Source: Acetobacteraceae bacterium (lineage in GTDB: Bacteria > Pseudomonadota > Alphaproteobacteria > Acetobacterales > Acetobacteraceae). From it: a stretch of 16,034 bases of DNA. Positions 6,101-13,384 of the stretch are shown here, in pieces (the stretch's first letter is position 1; every line of letters starts with the position of its first letter). A program made the position numbers and the translations under genes. The stretch is taken from assembly GCA_030039695.1 (NCBI GenBank), contig JASHVB010000956.1, positions 1 through 16,034 of the forward strand. Direction: 5' to 3'. The notes below the pieces were generated by a model. That model was not told the DNA's origin. It worked only from the letters and a program-made list of their open reading frames with translations, and searched no databases.

Positions 6101-7270
6101 ATGGATTTCTCCCTGACTCCGGAGCTGCAAGACCTCCAGCAGCGCACGCGTACGTTCATCCGCGACAAGATCATGCCGCTCGAGTCCGACAGCCGACAGA
6201 CACGGCACGGGCCAACTGAAGAATTCCGCCGCGAGCTCGTCGCCCTCGGCCGCGAGGCCGGCTTGCTCGCGCCGCACGTGTCGCCGGAGTACGGCGGCCT
6301 CGGTCTCGACCATGTGGGCAAAGCCATCGTGTTCGAGGAATCCGGCTATTCCCTGCTCGGTCCCGTTGCGATGCACATCTTCGCACCCGACGAAGGCAAC
6401 ATGCATCTTCTGGACGCCGTCGCCACCCACGAACAAAAGGAACGCTGGCTGCGCCCGCTGGCGAGCGGCGCGACGCGTTCCTGCTTCTGCATGACCGAGC
6501 CCGCGCCCGGCGCCGGTTCCGATCCCTCTGCGATCAACACCACCGCAGTGAAGGACGGCAATCACTGGGTGATTAATGGCAGCAAATGGTTCATCACCGG
6601 GGCGCACGGTGCGGCCTTCGCGATCATCATGGCAAAAGGCGAGGACGGCGCCGCGACCATGTTCGTCGCCGATATGGATCAGCCTGGCATCGAGATCGTC
6701 CGCACGATGGAGAGCCTCGACCAGGCCTTCGCCGGCGGCCACGCGGTGGTGAAATTCGACGATTTGCGCGTGCCGGCATCCGACATTCTCGGTGAGCCAG
6801 GCAAGGGTTTCCGCTACGCGCAGGTGCGCCTGGCGCCGGCTCGGCTGACACACTGCGTGCGCTGGCTCGGCGCGGCGCGACGCGCGCACGACATCGCCAC
6901 CGCGTATGCGCGCGAGCGCGAAGTGTTCGGCGCGAAGCTGGTAAGCCACGAAGGCGTCGGCTTCATGCTTGCCGACAACGAGATTGACATTCGCGTGAGC
7001 CGCCTCGCGATCTGGCACACCGCCTGGCTGCTGGACCAGGGTGCGCGCGGCACCACCGAATCCTCGATTGCTAAAGTCGTGTGCTCCGAGGCAATTTGGC
7101 GCGTGGTCGATCGCTGCGTGCAGGTGCTCGGCGGCCAGGGAGTCACCGGCGAAACGCTGGTCGAGCGGTTGTTCCGCGAAGTGCGCGCCTTCCGCATCTA
7201 CGATGGCCCCTCGGAAGTGCACCGCTGGTCGCTGGCGCAGCGTATCGCGCGGCATGGAGCGAACTGGTGA
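6101..7270 (+). CDS. Acyl-CoA dehydrogenase family protein (ACAD10/11-like)
   Basis: The 389-aa flavoprotein has the full ACAD fold. Seen are an N-terminal helical domain, CMTEPAPGAGSD (130-141) and WVINGSKWFITGA (156-168) of the beta domain, and the C-terminal FAD contact QVLGGQGVTG (341-350). The catalytic segment is RIYDGPSEVHRWSLA (365-379): Asp368 stands where classical dehydrogenases have Glu in YEGT. The DGP-x-EVH form is typical of ACAD10/11-like enzymes, from memory. Those enzymes act on phosphorylated 4-hydroxyacyl-CoAs supplied by a partner kinase, which matches the gene immediately upstream. ATG 6101 is chosen because GGAGGA precedes it and MDFSLTPEL is a normal ACAD start. Its stop overlaps the next gene by 4 bases. 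Ordinary beta-oxidation of another acyl-CoA is the alternative. Confidence 0.92.
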   Translation: MDFSLTPELQDLQQRTRTFIRDKIMPLESDSRQTRHGPTEEFRRELVALGREAGLLAPHVSPEYGGLGLDHVGKAIVFEESGYSLLGPVAMHIFAPDEGNMHLLDAVATHEQKERWLRPLASGATRSCFCMTEPAPGAGSDPSAINTTAVKDGNHWVINGSKWFITGAHGAAFAIIMAKGEDGAATMFVADMDQPGIEIVRTMESLDQAFAGGHAVVKFDDLRVPASDILGEPGKGFRYAQVRLAPARLTHCVRWLGAARRAHDIATAYAREREVFGAKLVSHEGVGFMLADNEIDIRVSRLAIWHTAWLLDQGARGTTESSIAKVVCSEAIWRVVDRCVQVLGGQGVTGETLVERLFREVRAFRIYDGPSEVHRWSLAQRIARHGANW

Positions 7271-8016
7271 TCGACGATTTCGACCTGACCGGCAAGGTGT
7301 GCGTGATCACTGGTGCCGGTCGCGGCATCGGTCGCGGCATGGCGGAGGCCCTGGGTCGTCGCGGTGCTTTCCTCGTGTTGGTCGGCCGAACCCGCGTAAC
7401 CTTGGAGGATGCGGCAGCGACAATCGGCGATCGCAGCATGGTGCAGGTGGCGGACGTCTCGCGCGAGGCGGATGTGCTGGCATTGCGCGACGCGGTGTTG
7501 GCACGCTGCGGACACATCGACGTGCTGGTCAACAACGCCGGCGTCAACCCGATCTTCCGCGGCGTCGAGCGCACCAGTCTTGAAGAGTGGCAGCACATCA
7601 TCGACGTGAACCTGACCGGCGTGTTCTTGTGCTGCAAGCATCTCGGCGGCGCAATGGGAGCGGGCGGGTCGGTCATCAATGTGAGTTCGGTAGCGGGGCA
7701 CGGGGGGCTGTCGCGCTCGGCGCCGTACTGCGCGTCCAAGGGTGGGGTAGAGATGCTAACCAAAGCGCTGGCGCTGGACTGGGCCAAACGCGGCGTGCGG
7801 GTCAACACATTGGCGCCGGGTTGGGTCGATACGGACCTGACGCACGGGCTGCTGGAGCATGATGTGCACGGCAAGCGCCTTTTGGATCGCACGCCGCTGG
7901 GGCGGTTCGCCACACCGAGGGATATGGCGGGCGGCGTGGTGTTCCTCGCGTCCGACGCCTCGGCGTTCATGACCGGCGCAAGCCTGGTGATCGACGGAGG
8001 GTGGGGGGCGGAATAG
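7267..8016 (+). CDS. Short-chain dehydrogenase/reductase (SDR)
   Basis: The 249-aa classical SDR has the Rossmann glycine motif TGAGRGIG (15-22), Asp63 in VADVS, NNAG (89-92), Asn115, and the catalytic Ser141, Tyr154 and Lys158 (YCASK). Arg41 after beta-strand 2, with no acidic residue there, hints at NADP(H); this is inference. The GTG start (7267) overlaps the ACAD stop as GTGA, so the two are coupled and likely co-transcribed. In that context it probably oxidises or reduces a hydroxyacyl/ketoacyl-CoA of the same route, as LvaD does in levulinate use. SDR substrate cannot be read from sequence, and generic FabG-like or sugar-alcohol activity is possible. A GATGGG/CCCATC dyad (8037-8058) follows the stop. 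Confidence 0.9.
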   Translation: MIDDFDLTGKVCVITGAGRGIGRGMAEALGRRGAFLVLVGRTRVTLEDAAATIGDRSMVQVADVSREADVLALRDAVLARCGHIDVLVNNAGVNPIFRGVERTSLEEWQHIIDVNLTGVFLCCKHLGGAMGAGGSVINVSSVAGHGGLSRSAPYCASKGGVEMLTKALALDWAKRGVRVNTLAPGWVDTDLTHGLLEHDVHGKRLLDRTPLGRFATPRDMAGGVVFLASDASAFMTGASLVIDGGWGAE

Positions 8017-8140
8017 CGCAGGGGGCCGCTCGCGCTGATGGGGTGGTGACCGCCCATCGTCAGTTGCCACTGTCGCAGCTGGCAGAGTTTGGCGCATATT
8101 GCGTAAGTTCAGAAAAGTGCCATGACGATCCACGCGACGA

Positions 8141-8426
8141 ATGGCCACGTGCTGGACCGCTATAGGGGCAGTGCTCGATGCCATCTACGGGGCGCGGTTG
8201 GACCGTGTTATCTTGTTTGGCCCGCGCACGAGGTCACGCGCGTTCTCATTCCGACTGTGATGTCGCGGCGTTCCTAAAGCCATTGCCTGCGCGCTGCAAG
8301 GAACTCGATCGGTCGGCGGAATTGCGGATCGAGTTTCTTGGCGACGCCGGCACGGCTTTCGACACCACCGCGTATCAGCAGCATGCCCCGCCCATGCGCG
8401 AACTCCGACGAGACAGAGTCGAGTGA
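8141..8426 (+). pseudogene. Frameshifted MNT nucleotidyltransferase (MntA-like antitoxin) remnant
   Basis: Two plus-strand frames join into one minimal nucleotidyltransferase. The first (from ATG 8141) reads VLDAIYGARLDRVILFGPR. The frame slips between about 8215 and 8232. The second then reads ARGHARSHSDCDVAAFLKPL through KELDRSAELRIEFLGDAG to MRELRRDRVE and a stop at 8426. This matches the MNT pattern LDRVVLFGSRARGDARPDSDYDVAVFL. The G-S pair is G-P, while the D-x-D metal site survives as D-C-D (8253-8261). MntA-type proteins inactivate a HEPN toxin by transferring AMP to it; a HEPN remnant follows directly. The frameshift and changed G-S make it inactive. A sequencing error could explain the shift, but not the wider decay of its partner. 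Confidence 0.8.
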
Positions 8427-8442
8427 TGGCGCACGAGACAGG

Positions 8443-8800
8443 ATGACTTATTGATCAGGGGCGCAGGCCGCTGGTAGAAGCCGAAGCAATCTTTGCAATC
8501 ACCCTTACGACGTCGCGGCTCGTCGCGCCTATCCGCGTGGATTTGATGCTGCACCGGCGGTCGTTTCGAAGAACGCCGGAGCGTCGATCAAATCACACAA
8601 AGTGGAACCCACGGAATTGCAACGACCGACGAGGAGTGGTCACGACTTCAACACCTGACTGCCGACATTTTCGTCGAGTGATCGCGCCTGCAATCCGATT
8701 GCCGATCGCGCAATCGATCCGCAAGTCGCCTGGAAAGTGCCGTCCCCGCAGTAAAGCAGGCTGGGCGCTTCGTCGCCAAATGCGAGGACATTCTGGGCCG
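8443..8800 (+). pseudogene. Degraded HEPN-domain protein (HepT-like toxin) remnant
   Basis: The trace moves through several frames. GRRPLVEAEAIFAI (about 8458-8500) comes first. Then NHPYDVAARRAY...GFDAAPAVV...IKSHKVE reads from 8488, interrupted by a TGA, and goes on to IADRAIDPQVA. Last is AVKQAGRFVAKCEDILG (to about 8800). This is the order of a small HEPN protein: EAEAIFA--LYDVAARRAYYAGFDAAQA...KTHKGV...AYNLKAIADYAIDPQVA...A-RFV. HepT-type HEPN toxins are RNases with an R-x4-6-H motif, which is not intact here. Together with the MNT remnant 17 bases upstream it forms a dead MntA/HepT-type module. It converges on uvrD. The assignment rests on remembered family patterns. Confidence 0.68.
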
Positions 8801-8829
8801 GACTTGCTTCCGCGACACGAGGGCGGCGC

Positions 8830-11019
8830 CTACGCTCTTTCGACAAATCGATCGAGCACTCGCTTCTCCCCCGCCTTATCGAACGCAATATCCAGCCGAT
8901 CGTCCTCGGCCGCCCGCACCGTGCCGTAGCCGAACTTCTGGTGGAAGACTCGCGCCCCCACCGGGATCGCCTCCGACCGAGCAGGCCGCGCCGGTTGCTC
9001 CCAAGCCTCCACCGTCCGCACACGTCGCGCCACCAGCGGGAACTGCGCCGGGAAGCTGGTCGCCGCGGCGATCCGCGCGTCGCGCGCCAGAGCCGCCGAC
9101 CCCTCCTGCGCCACATGTTCCGACGGCAATTCGTCGATGAACCGGCTCGGGATGCTTGTCTGCCAATTTGCATAGACCCGCCGGTTTGCCGCATGGCTGA
9201 CGATCGCCCGCCGCCGCGCCCGGGTCAGGCCCACATAAGCTAGCCGCCGCTCCTCCTCCAGCGACTTGACCCCGCCCTCGTCCAGCGCTCGCTGGTTGGG
9301 GAATACGCCCTCCTCCCAGCCGGGCAGAAACACCGTATCGAACTCCAGCCCCTTCGCTGCATGCAGCGTCATCAGCGAGACGCGATCGCCGACGGCGTCT
9401 TCGTCGTTCTCCATCACCAGCGAGACATGATCGAGGAACCCGGCCAGCGTCTCGAATTCCGAGAGCGCGCGCACCAGCTCCTTCAGGTTGTCGAGCCGTC
9501 CCGGCGCTTCAGGCGACTTGTCCTGCTTCCACATCTCCGTGTAGCCGCTTTCGTCCAGCATGGCGGCGGCAGCGACCACGTGGCCGTCGCGGTCCGCCAT
9601 CTCGCGCCAGCGGACGAAGCCGCGCAGTAGCTCGCCCAGGTTGTCCTTCACCTTGCCGCGAAGCCCGCCGGTGTCGATCAGCCGCTGCGCCGCGGCGGCG
9701 AGGGGCAGGCCGTCCGCCCGCGCGGTCTCGTGCACTGCGCGCAGCGCCGCCTCGCCAACGCCGCGGCGGGGCACATTGACGATGCGCTCGAACGCTAGGT
9801 CGTCGGCTGGCTGGACCGTTGCGCGCATGTAGGCGACGGCGTCGCGAATCTCCTGGCGCTCGTAGAACCGCAGGCCACCGATCACGCGATAGGGCACGCC
9901 GATCAGGATCAGCCGCTCCTCAAAGGCACGTGTCTGGAAGCCGGCGCGAACCAGGATGGCCATCTCGCCCAGCGGGTGACCGTCGCGGCGCAATGCCTCG
10001 ATGCGCTCGCCGACCATGCGCGCTTCTTCGTCGGAGTCCCAGAGGCCGACGACGGTCACGGCCTCGCCGACATGCGCGTCGTTGCGGCCCGGGCGCAACG
10101 TTTTGCCCAGCCGGCCCTCGTTGTGCGCAATCAGGCCGGACGCGGCAGCGAGGATCGGTGCGGTGGATCGGTAGTTCGCCTCGAGCCGGATGATTTTCGC
10201 GCCTTCGAAGTCCTTCTCGAAGCGCAGGATGTTTTCCACCTCGGCGCCGCGCCATGAGTAGATCGACTGATCGTCGTCTCCCACACAGCAGATGTTACGA
10301 TGGCCCTGTGCGAGAAGTCGCAGCCAGAGGTACTGCACCAGGTTGCTGTCCTGGTATTCGTCCACCAAGACGTAGCGAAACATGCGGTGGTACTGCGCCA
10401 GCACGTCGTTGTGAGAGCGTAGGATCTCGGTCATGTGCAGCAGCAGGTCACCGAAATCGGCGGCGTTCAGCGCACGTAGCCGCTCCTGGTACGCGCCATA
10501 CAGCGCGCGAGCGCGACCGGCAGCGAAGTCGGTGTCCTCGGCGGCCGTAATGCGGCCCGGCGTCAGGCCGCGGTCCTTCCAGCGCTGGATCACGCCCATC
10601 AGCGCCGGCGGCGCCCAGCGCTTGGTGTCAAGCCTCTCCGCTTCCATGATTTGTTTCAGCAGACGGAGCTGATCATCGGTGTCGAGTATCGTAAAGTTTC
10701 CCGACAAGCCCACCAGCCCGGCGTGACGGCGGAGCATCCGCGCGCAGAGCGCGTGGAACGTGCCCAGCCACAGTCCCTCCACCGCCCGGCCCAGGATTGC
10801 ACTCACGCGCTCGCGCATTTCGCGTGCCGCCTTGTTGGTAAACGTGACCGCCAGCACCTGGCCGGGAGAGGCGCGACCAGTCAGAAGGATATGCGCGAAT
10901 CGGGTGGTCAACACCCGCGTTTTGCCGGTGCCGGCGCCGGCGAGCACCAGCAGCGGACCGTCCAGTGTCTGGACGGCGTCGCGTTGCTCCGGGTTAAGGC
11001 GGGCGAGGTAGTCGGTCAT
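8830..11019 (-). CDS. uvrD: UvrD/PcrA-type DNA helicase II
   Basis: The 729-aa SF1A 3'-5' helicase has its motifs in order: Walker A LAGAGTGKT (26-34, Lys33), TFTNKAAREM (59-68), GTFHALC (86-92), Walker B VDEYQDSN (219-226) and VGDDDQSIYSWRGA (246-259). Next are LEANYRST (279-286), MTLHAAKGLEFDTVFLPG and EEERRLAYVGLTRARR. The last 43 residues (GARVFHQKFGYGTV...) form the Tudor-like C-terminal domain of UvrD/PcrA, known to contact RNA polymerase. It unwinds DNA in nucleotide excision and mismatch repair. MTDYLARLNPEQ at 11019 is the normal family start, though its upstream bases (CCCCCGCCGT) hold no good Shine-Dalgarno; the extension to 11091 has no family match. Rep is less likely because of the DDDQSIY and Tudor features. 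Confidence 0.95.
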   Translation of the reverse strand: MTDYLARLNPEQRDAVQTLDGPLLVLAGAGTGKTRVLTTRFAHILLTGRASPGQVLAVTFTNKAAREMRERVSAILGRAVEGLWLGTFHALCARMLRRHAGLVGLSGNFTILDTDDQLRLLKQIMEAERLDTKRWAPPALMGVIQRWKDRGLTPGRITAAEDTDFAAGRARALYGAYQERLRALNAADFGDLLLHMTEILRSHNDVLAQYHRMFRYVLVDEYQDSNLVQYLWLRLLAQGHRNICCVGDDDQSIYSWRGAEVENILRFEKDFEGAKIIRLEANYRSTAPILAAASGLIAHNEGRLGKTLRPGRNDAHVGEAVTVVGLWDSDEEARMVGERIEALRRDGHPLGEMAILVRAGFQTRAFEERLILIGVPYRVIGGLRFYERQEIRDAVAYMRATVQPADDLAFERIVNVPRRGVGEAALRAVHETARADGLPLAAAAQRLIDTGGLRGKVKDNLGELLRGFVRWREMADRDGHVVAAAAMLDESGYTEMWKQDKSPEAPGRLDNLKELVRALSEFETLAGFLDHVSLVMENDEDAVGDRVSLMTLHAAKGLEFDTVFLPGWEEGVFPNQRALDEGGVKSLEEERRLAYVGLTRARRRAIVSHAANRRVYANWQTSIPSRFIDELPSEHVAQEGSAALARDARIAAATSFPAQFPLVARRVRTVEAWEQPARPARSEAIPVGARVFHQKFGYGTVRAAEDDRLDIAFDKAGEKRVLDRFVERA

Positions 11020-11412
11020 ACGGCGGGGGAATCGTGCGGTAGGCGGTGAGCATAGCGGCAGGGCGGGAGAGCGGCCAGAGCCGCGAGGCACGGCCCGGTC
11101 TCACCAAGCTGGCGCGCTATGTCAGCGACGACAATGGCTTAGGGGTCTTTATTAATTCGCCCATTTACCTCCGTTTGGGCGGCGTCGCGCTCGGTCCTTG
11201 GCTAGCGCAGCCAGGGTCGGCTACTTCCCAGCCGCTCGTAGCTGAGACCGTCTGACGCAAGTGGCTCATCCGCGGTTGCGGCGAGGTCTGGCAGCGCACT
11301 GACCCGTGAGCCCGGGCCCCAAGAGCGCGAGCGACATCGGTTCGAGGTCCCGATGTGAACAACCTCAGCACGATCGACCCCGCGGTAAAATGGCCCGACT
11401 GTGTTCTGCCGG
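11020..11412. other. Intergenic region between uvrD and metF without a recognised gene
   Basis: About 390 bases separate the uvrD start from the metF stop. The longest plus-strand frame (11046-11255, 69 codons) has no recognisable product. The stretch 11190-11250 is rich in short self-complementary words (GGCTAGCGCAGCC, CAGCCGCT/AGCTGAG), suggesting transcript structure. A T-arm-like hairpin CATCGG-TTCGAGGTC-CCGATG lies at 11335-11354, but no complete tRNA can be folded around it. The uvrD promoter must be in the part nearest 11020; I see no convincing -35/-10 pair. Confidence 0.5.
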
Positions 11413-12342
11413 TCAGCCCATCTCCGCCCGCACCCCTAAGATATGGGCGATCGCATACGTCAGATCCGGTCGGTTCAGCGTATAAAAGTGGAATTCGTCC
11501 ACCCCGTTCGCCTGCAGCAGCCGCACCTGCTCCGCCGCCACCACAGCCGCGACCATGCGCCGCGTCTCCAGGTCGTCATCAAGGCCGTCAAACATGTGCG
11601 CCAGCCAGTCGGGAATGCTGATCCCAGACATCGAAGCCATCCGTCGCAATCCTGCCAGATTAGTCACCGGCATGATCCCCGGCACGATTGGTGCAGTGAT
11701 CCCAGCCGCCAGGCACAAATCCAGGAATCGCAAATACACGGACGTATCGAAAAAGAAATTGGTGATCGCGCGGCTTGCCCCGGCGTCCAGCTTGCGCTTC
11801 AGATTGTCCAGGTCGGCCATGCGCGACGCCGCCTGCGGATGCATTTCGGGATAGGCCGCGACCGAGATCTCGAACGGCGCCACACGCCTCAGTCCCGCCA
11901 CCAGGTCCGTCGCGAACGGATATCCCGCCGGGTGCGGCGCATAGGTCTCACCCGCGGGTGCATCGCCGCGCAGCGCGACGATATGGCGCACGCCCGCCTC
12001 CCAATAGCTTTGCGCGATCGCGTCCACGTCGGCGCGGCTGGCGCCCACACAGGTCAGGTGCGCCGCGGGCACCAGTCCAGTATCGCGCACGATGCGGGTC
12101 ACAGTCGCGTGAGTACGAGCCTGTGTGCTGCCGCCGGCGCCGTACGTCACCGACACGAACCGCGGTCGCAGCGGCTCCAGCCGGCGGATGCAGGCCCAGA
12201 GCTGGAGCTCCATCGCCTCGGTCTTCGGCGGCATGAATTCGAACGACAGCGCGGGGGGTTTATGCCCAGCGCCGCGCACCGGCAGCGCAGAGATGCGTGG
12301 GCCGGTGAGCCAGCGTTCGAGGGTGGGAGGTGAGGCATTCAT
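11413..12342 (-). CDS. metF: 5,10-methylenetetrahydrofolate reductase
   Basis: The 309-aa TIM-barrel flavoenzyme reduces 5,10-methylene-THF to 5-methyl-THF, the methyl donor for methionine synthase. Signatures are SFEFMPPK (33-40, with the catalytic Glu35), VTYGAGGST (65-73), HLTCVG (95-100), ALRGDAP (123-129, FAD-contacting Asp127), ITNFFFD, PGIMPVTN and HFYTLNRP (285-292). The length is close to E. coli MetF (296 aa). ATG 12342 is preferred because the longer frame to 12444 adds a low-complexity leader without family similarity; the Shine-Dalgarno is weak (GCAGG). No metH or methionine riboswitch is seen in the 225 bases up to the divergent mlaA. Confidence 0.95.
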   Translation of the reverse strand: MNASPPTLERWLTGPRISALPVRGAGHKPPALSFEFMPPKTEAMELQLWACIRRLEPLRPRFVSVTYGAGGSTQARTHATVTRIVRDTGLVPAAHLTCVGASRADVDAIAQSYWEAGVRHIVALRGDAPAGETYAPHPAGYPFATDLVAGLRRVAPFEISVAAYPEMHPQAASRMADLDNLKRKLDAGASRAITNFFFDTSVYLRFLDLCLAAGITAPIVPGIMPVTNLAGLRRMASMSGISIPDWLAHMFDGLDDDLETRRMVAAVVAAEQVRLLQANGVDEFHFYTLNRPDLTYAIAHILGVRAEMG

Positions 12343-12442
12343 GTTGCCTGCATCACCGCTTTTCGCCGGCAACGCAAGAAAATGTGCGCCATTCCGCTTC
12401 GCCGCCGGCTGTGCCATCGTTCCATTGCTGGCGGCGGAGGTC

Positions 12443-12568
12443 ATGCTAGAAGCGCTAGGCGAGACCGCCGATCCGCTCTGGATGGCCTACGGGGTTGGCA
12501 CCGCGTGTGCCGCCCGCTTTGCTTGGGGGAGCGATCTCGTCCTGTCCACCTCGTTCCGAGGAACCTGA
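12443..12568 (+). CDS. Possible small leader ORF coupled to mlaA (41 aa)
   Basis: The frame starts at ATG 12443 behind GGAGG (only about 2 bases spacing) and ends in a TGA whose last base is the A of the mlaA start (TGATG), the classic arrangement for translational coupling. Codons favour G or C in the third position, as in real genes here. The product (MLEALGETADPLWMAY..., ending STSFRGT) has no recognised domain. The frame stays open further upstream, over the metF start on the other strand, adding a hydrophobic segment (AAGCAIVPLLAAEV). It may be a short regulatory ORF or chance. Confidence 0.3.
   Translation: MLEALGETADPLWMAYGVGTACAARFAWGSDLVLSTSFRGT
12549..12561 (+). promoter_or_regulatory. 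Hairpin overlapping the mlaA ribosome binding site
   Basis: CCTCG (12549-12553) and CGAGG (12557-12561) pair around TTC. The right arm holds the GAGG of the mlaA Shine-Dalgarno, six bases before ATG 12568. Folding would hide the site, while ribosomes finishing the upstream 41-codon frame would open it. The stem is only 5 bp, so the effect may be slight. Confidence 0.3.
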
Positions 12569-13362
12569 TGCGCGCTCCTGTTCGTCGCTGGATCACGCTG
12601 CCGCTGCTCGCCTCGCTGGTGGCCTCCTGCCTGGCTGGCTGCGCGACCCCGCCTCCGGCAAGCGATCCGGACGCGCTTGCCGAGTTCAAGCAAACCAACG
12701 ATCCGCTCGAGCCGACCAACCGTTTCTTCTACAAGGTGAACGACGCACTCGACAACGCGGTGCTGCGTCCGGCTGCCGTCGCCTATCGCGACGTACTGCC
12801 CGACCCCGTGCGCACCGGTATCCACAACGTGCTGTCGAACCTCGGTACGCCCGTTCAGCTCGGCAACGACATGCTGCAGGGCAAGCCGCGCCGCGCCGGT
12901 GACACGACGATGCGCTTCCTGATCAACACCACCGTCGGCGTGCTGGGCATTTTTGACGTTGCAAAGGGATGGGGCTATCCCAACCATGATGCGGATTTCG
13001 GCATGACGCTGGCGAGCTGGGGCGTGCAGGCCGGGCCATATCTGTATCTGCCAGTGCTGGGGCCCGGCGACCCGCGTGATGTTTTTGGCTTCGGCGTCGA
13101 TGTCGTCGCCGACCCATGGTTCTGGATAGGGCAGGGCGCCGTGGTCAACGACCTGGGCTACGCCAAATGGGGGGTGACGGCGCTCGACACGCGTTCGCGC
13201 CTGATTGGCACGATATCGTCGATCAAGAAGACGGCACTGGATCCATACGCCACGTTCCGCAGCCTCTACCGTCAGCACCGGCGGTCACAGATCGACGAGA
13301 TGAAGAGTGACAACCGGGCGACTATCCCGATCTGGTTCCCGCAGCCGCCTGCCACCCACTGA
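12568..13362 (+). CDS. mlaA: Outer-membrane lipoprotein MlaA (VacJ) of phospholipid trafficking
   Basis: The 264-aa lipoprotein begins with a basic n-region, a hydrophobic stretch and the lipobox LAGC, so lipid would be attached to Cys25. The mature part opens with the family signature NDPLEPTNRFFY (44-55) and continues with VLRPAA, the central RFLINTTVGVLGIFDVA segment, FGMTLASWGV, GPYLYLPVLGP and RDVFGFGVD. MlaA forms a ring-like channel in the outer membrane that removes mislocalised phospholipid from the outer leaflet and passes it to periplasmic MlaC, encoded next. ATG 12568 has GAGGA at a good distance and directly precedes the signal peptide. The C-terminal tail (TIPIWFPQPP) is short. 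mlaFEDB are not in the window. Confidence 0.94.
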   Translation: MRAPVRRWITLPLLASLVASCLAGCATPPPASDPDALAEFKQTNDPLEPTNRFFYKVNDALDNAVLRPAAVAYRDVLPDPVRTGIHNVLSNLGTPVQLGNDMLQGKPRRAGDTTMRFLINTTVGVLGIFDVAKGWGYPNHDADFGMTLASWGVQAGPYLYLPVLGPGDPRDVFGFGVDVVADPWFWIGQGAVVNDLGYAKWGVTALDTRSRLIGTISSIKKTALDPYATFRSLYRQHRRSQIDEMKSDNRATIPIWFPQPPATH

Positions 13363-13384
13363 CTGGAAGATGACGAGACCAAGC

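Noticed and set aside
6020..7255. 411-codon minus-strand open frame opposite the acyl-CoA dehydrogenase
   Set aside because: The sense strand encodes a complete ACAD with all motifs. The antisense product has no recognisable domain and only follows from GC bias.
8178..8426. Intact 82-aa hypothetical protein
   Set aside because: The ATG is in the wrong frame for the upstream MNT block. The similarity continues across a frameshift, so it is part of a pseudogene.
11335..11354. tRNA gene suggested by a GGTTCGA-type loop
   Set aside because: The loop is nine bases rather than seven, and no acceptor, D or anticodon stems can be placed around it.
12343..12567. Possible SAM or SAH riboswitch upstream of metF
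   Set aside because: No recognisable conserved core of these riboswitch classes is seen. The only clear hairpin belongs with the mlaA start.
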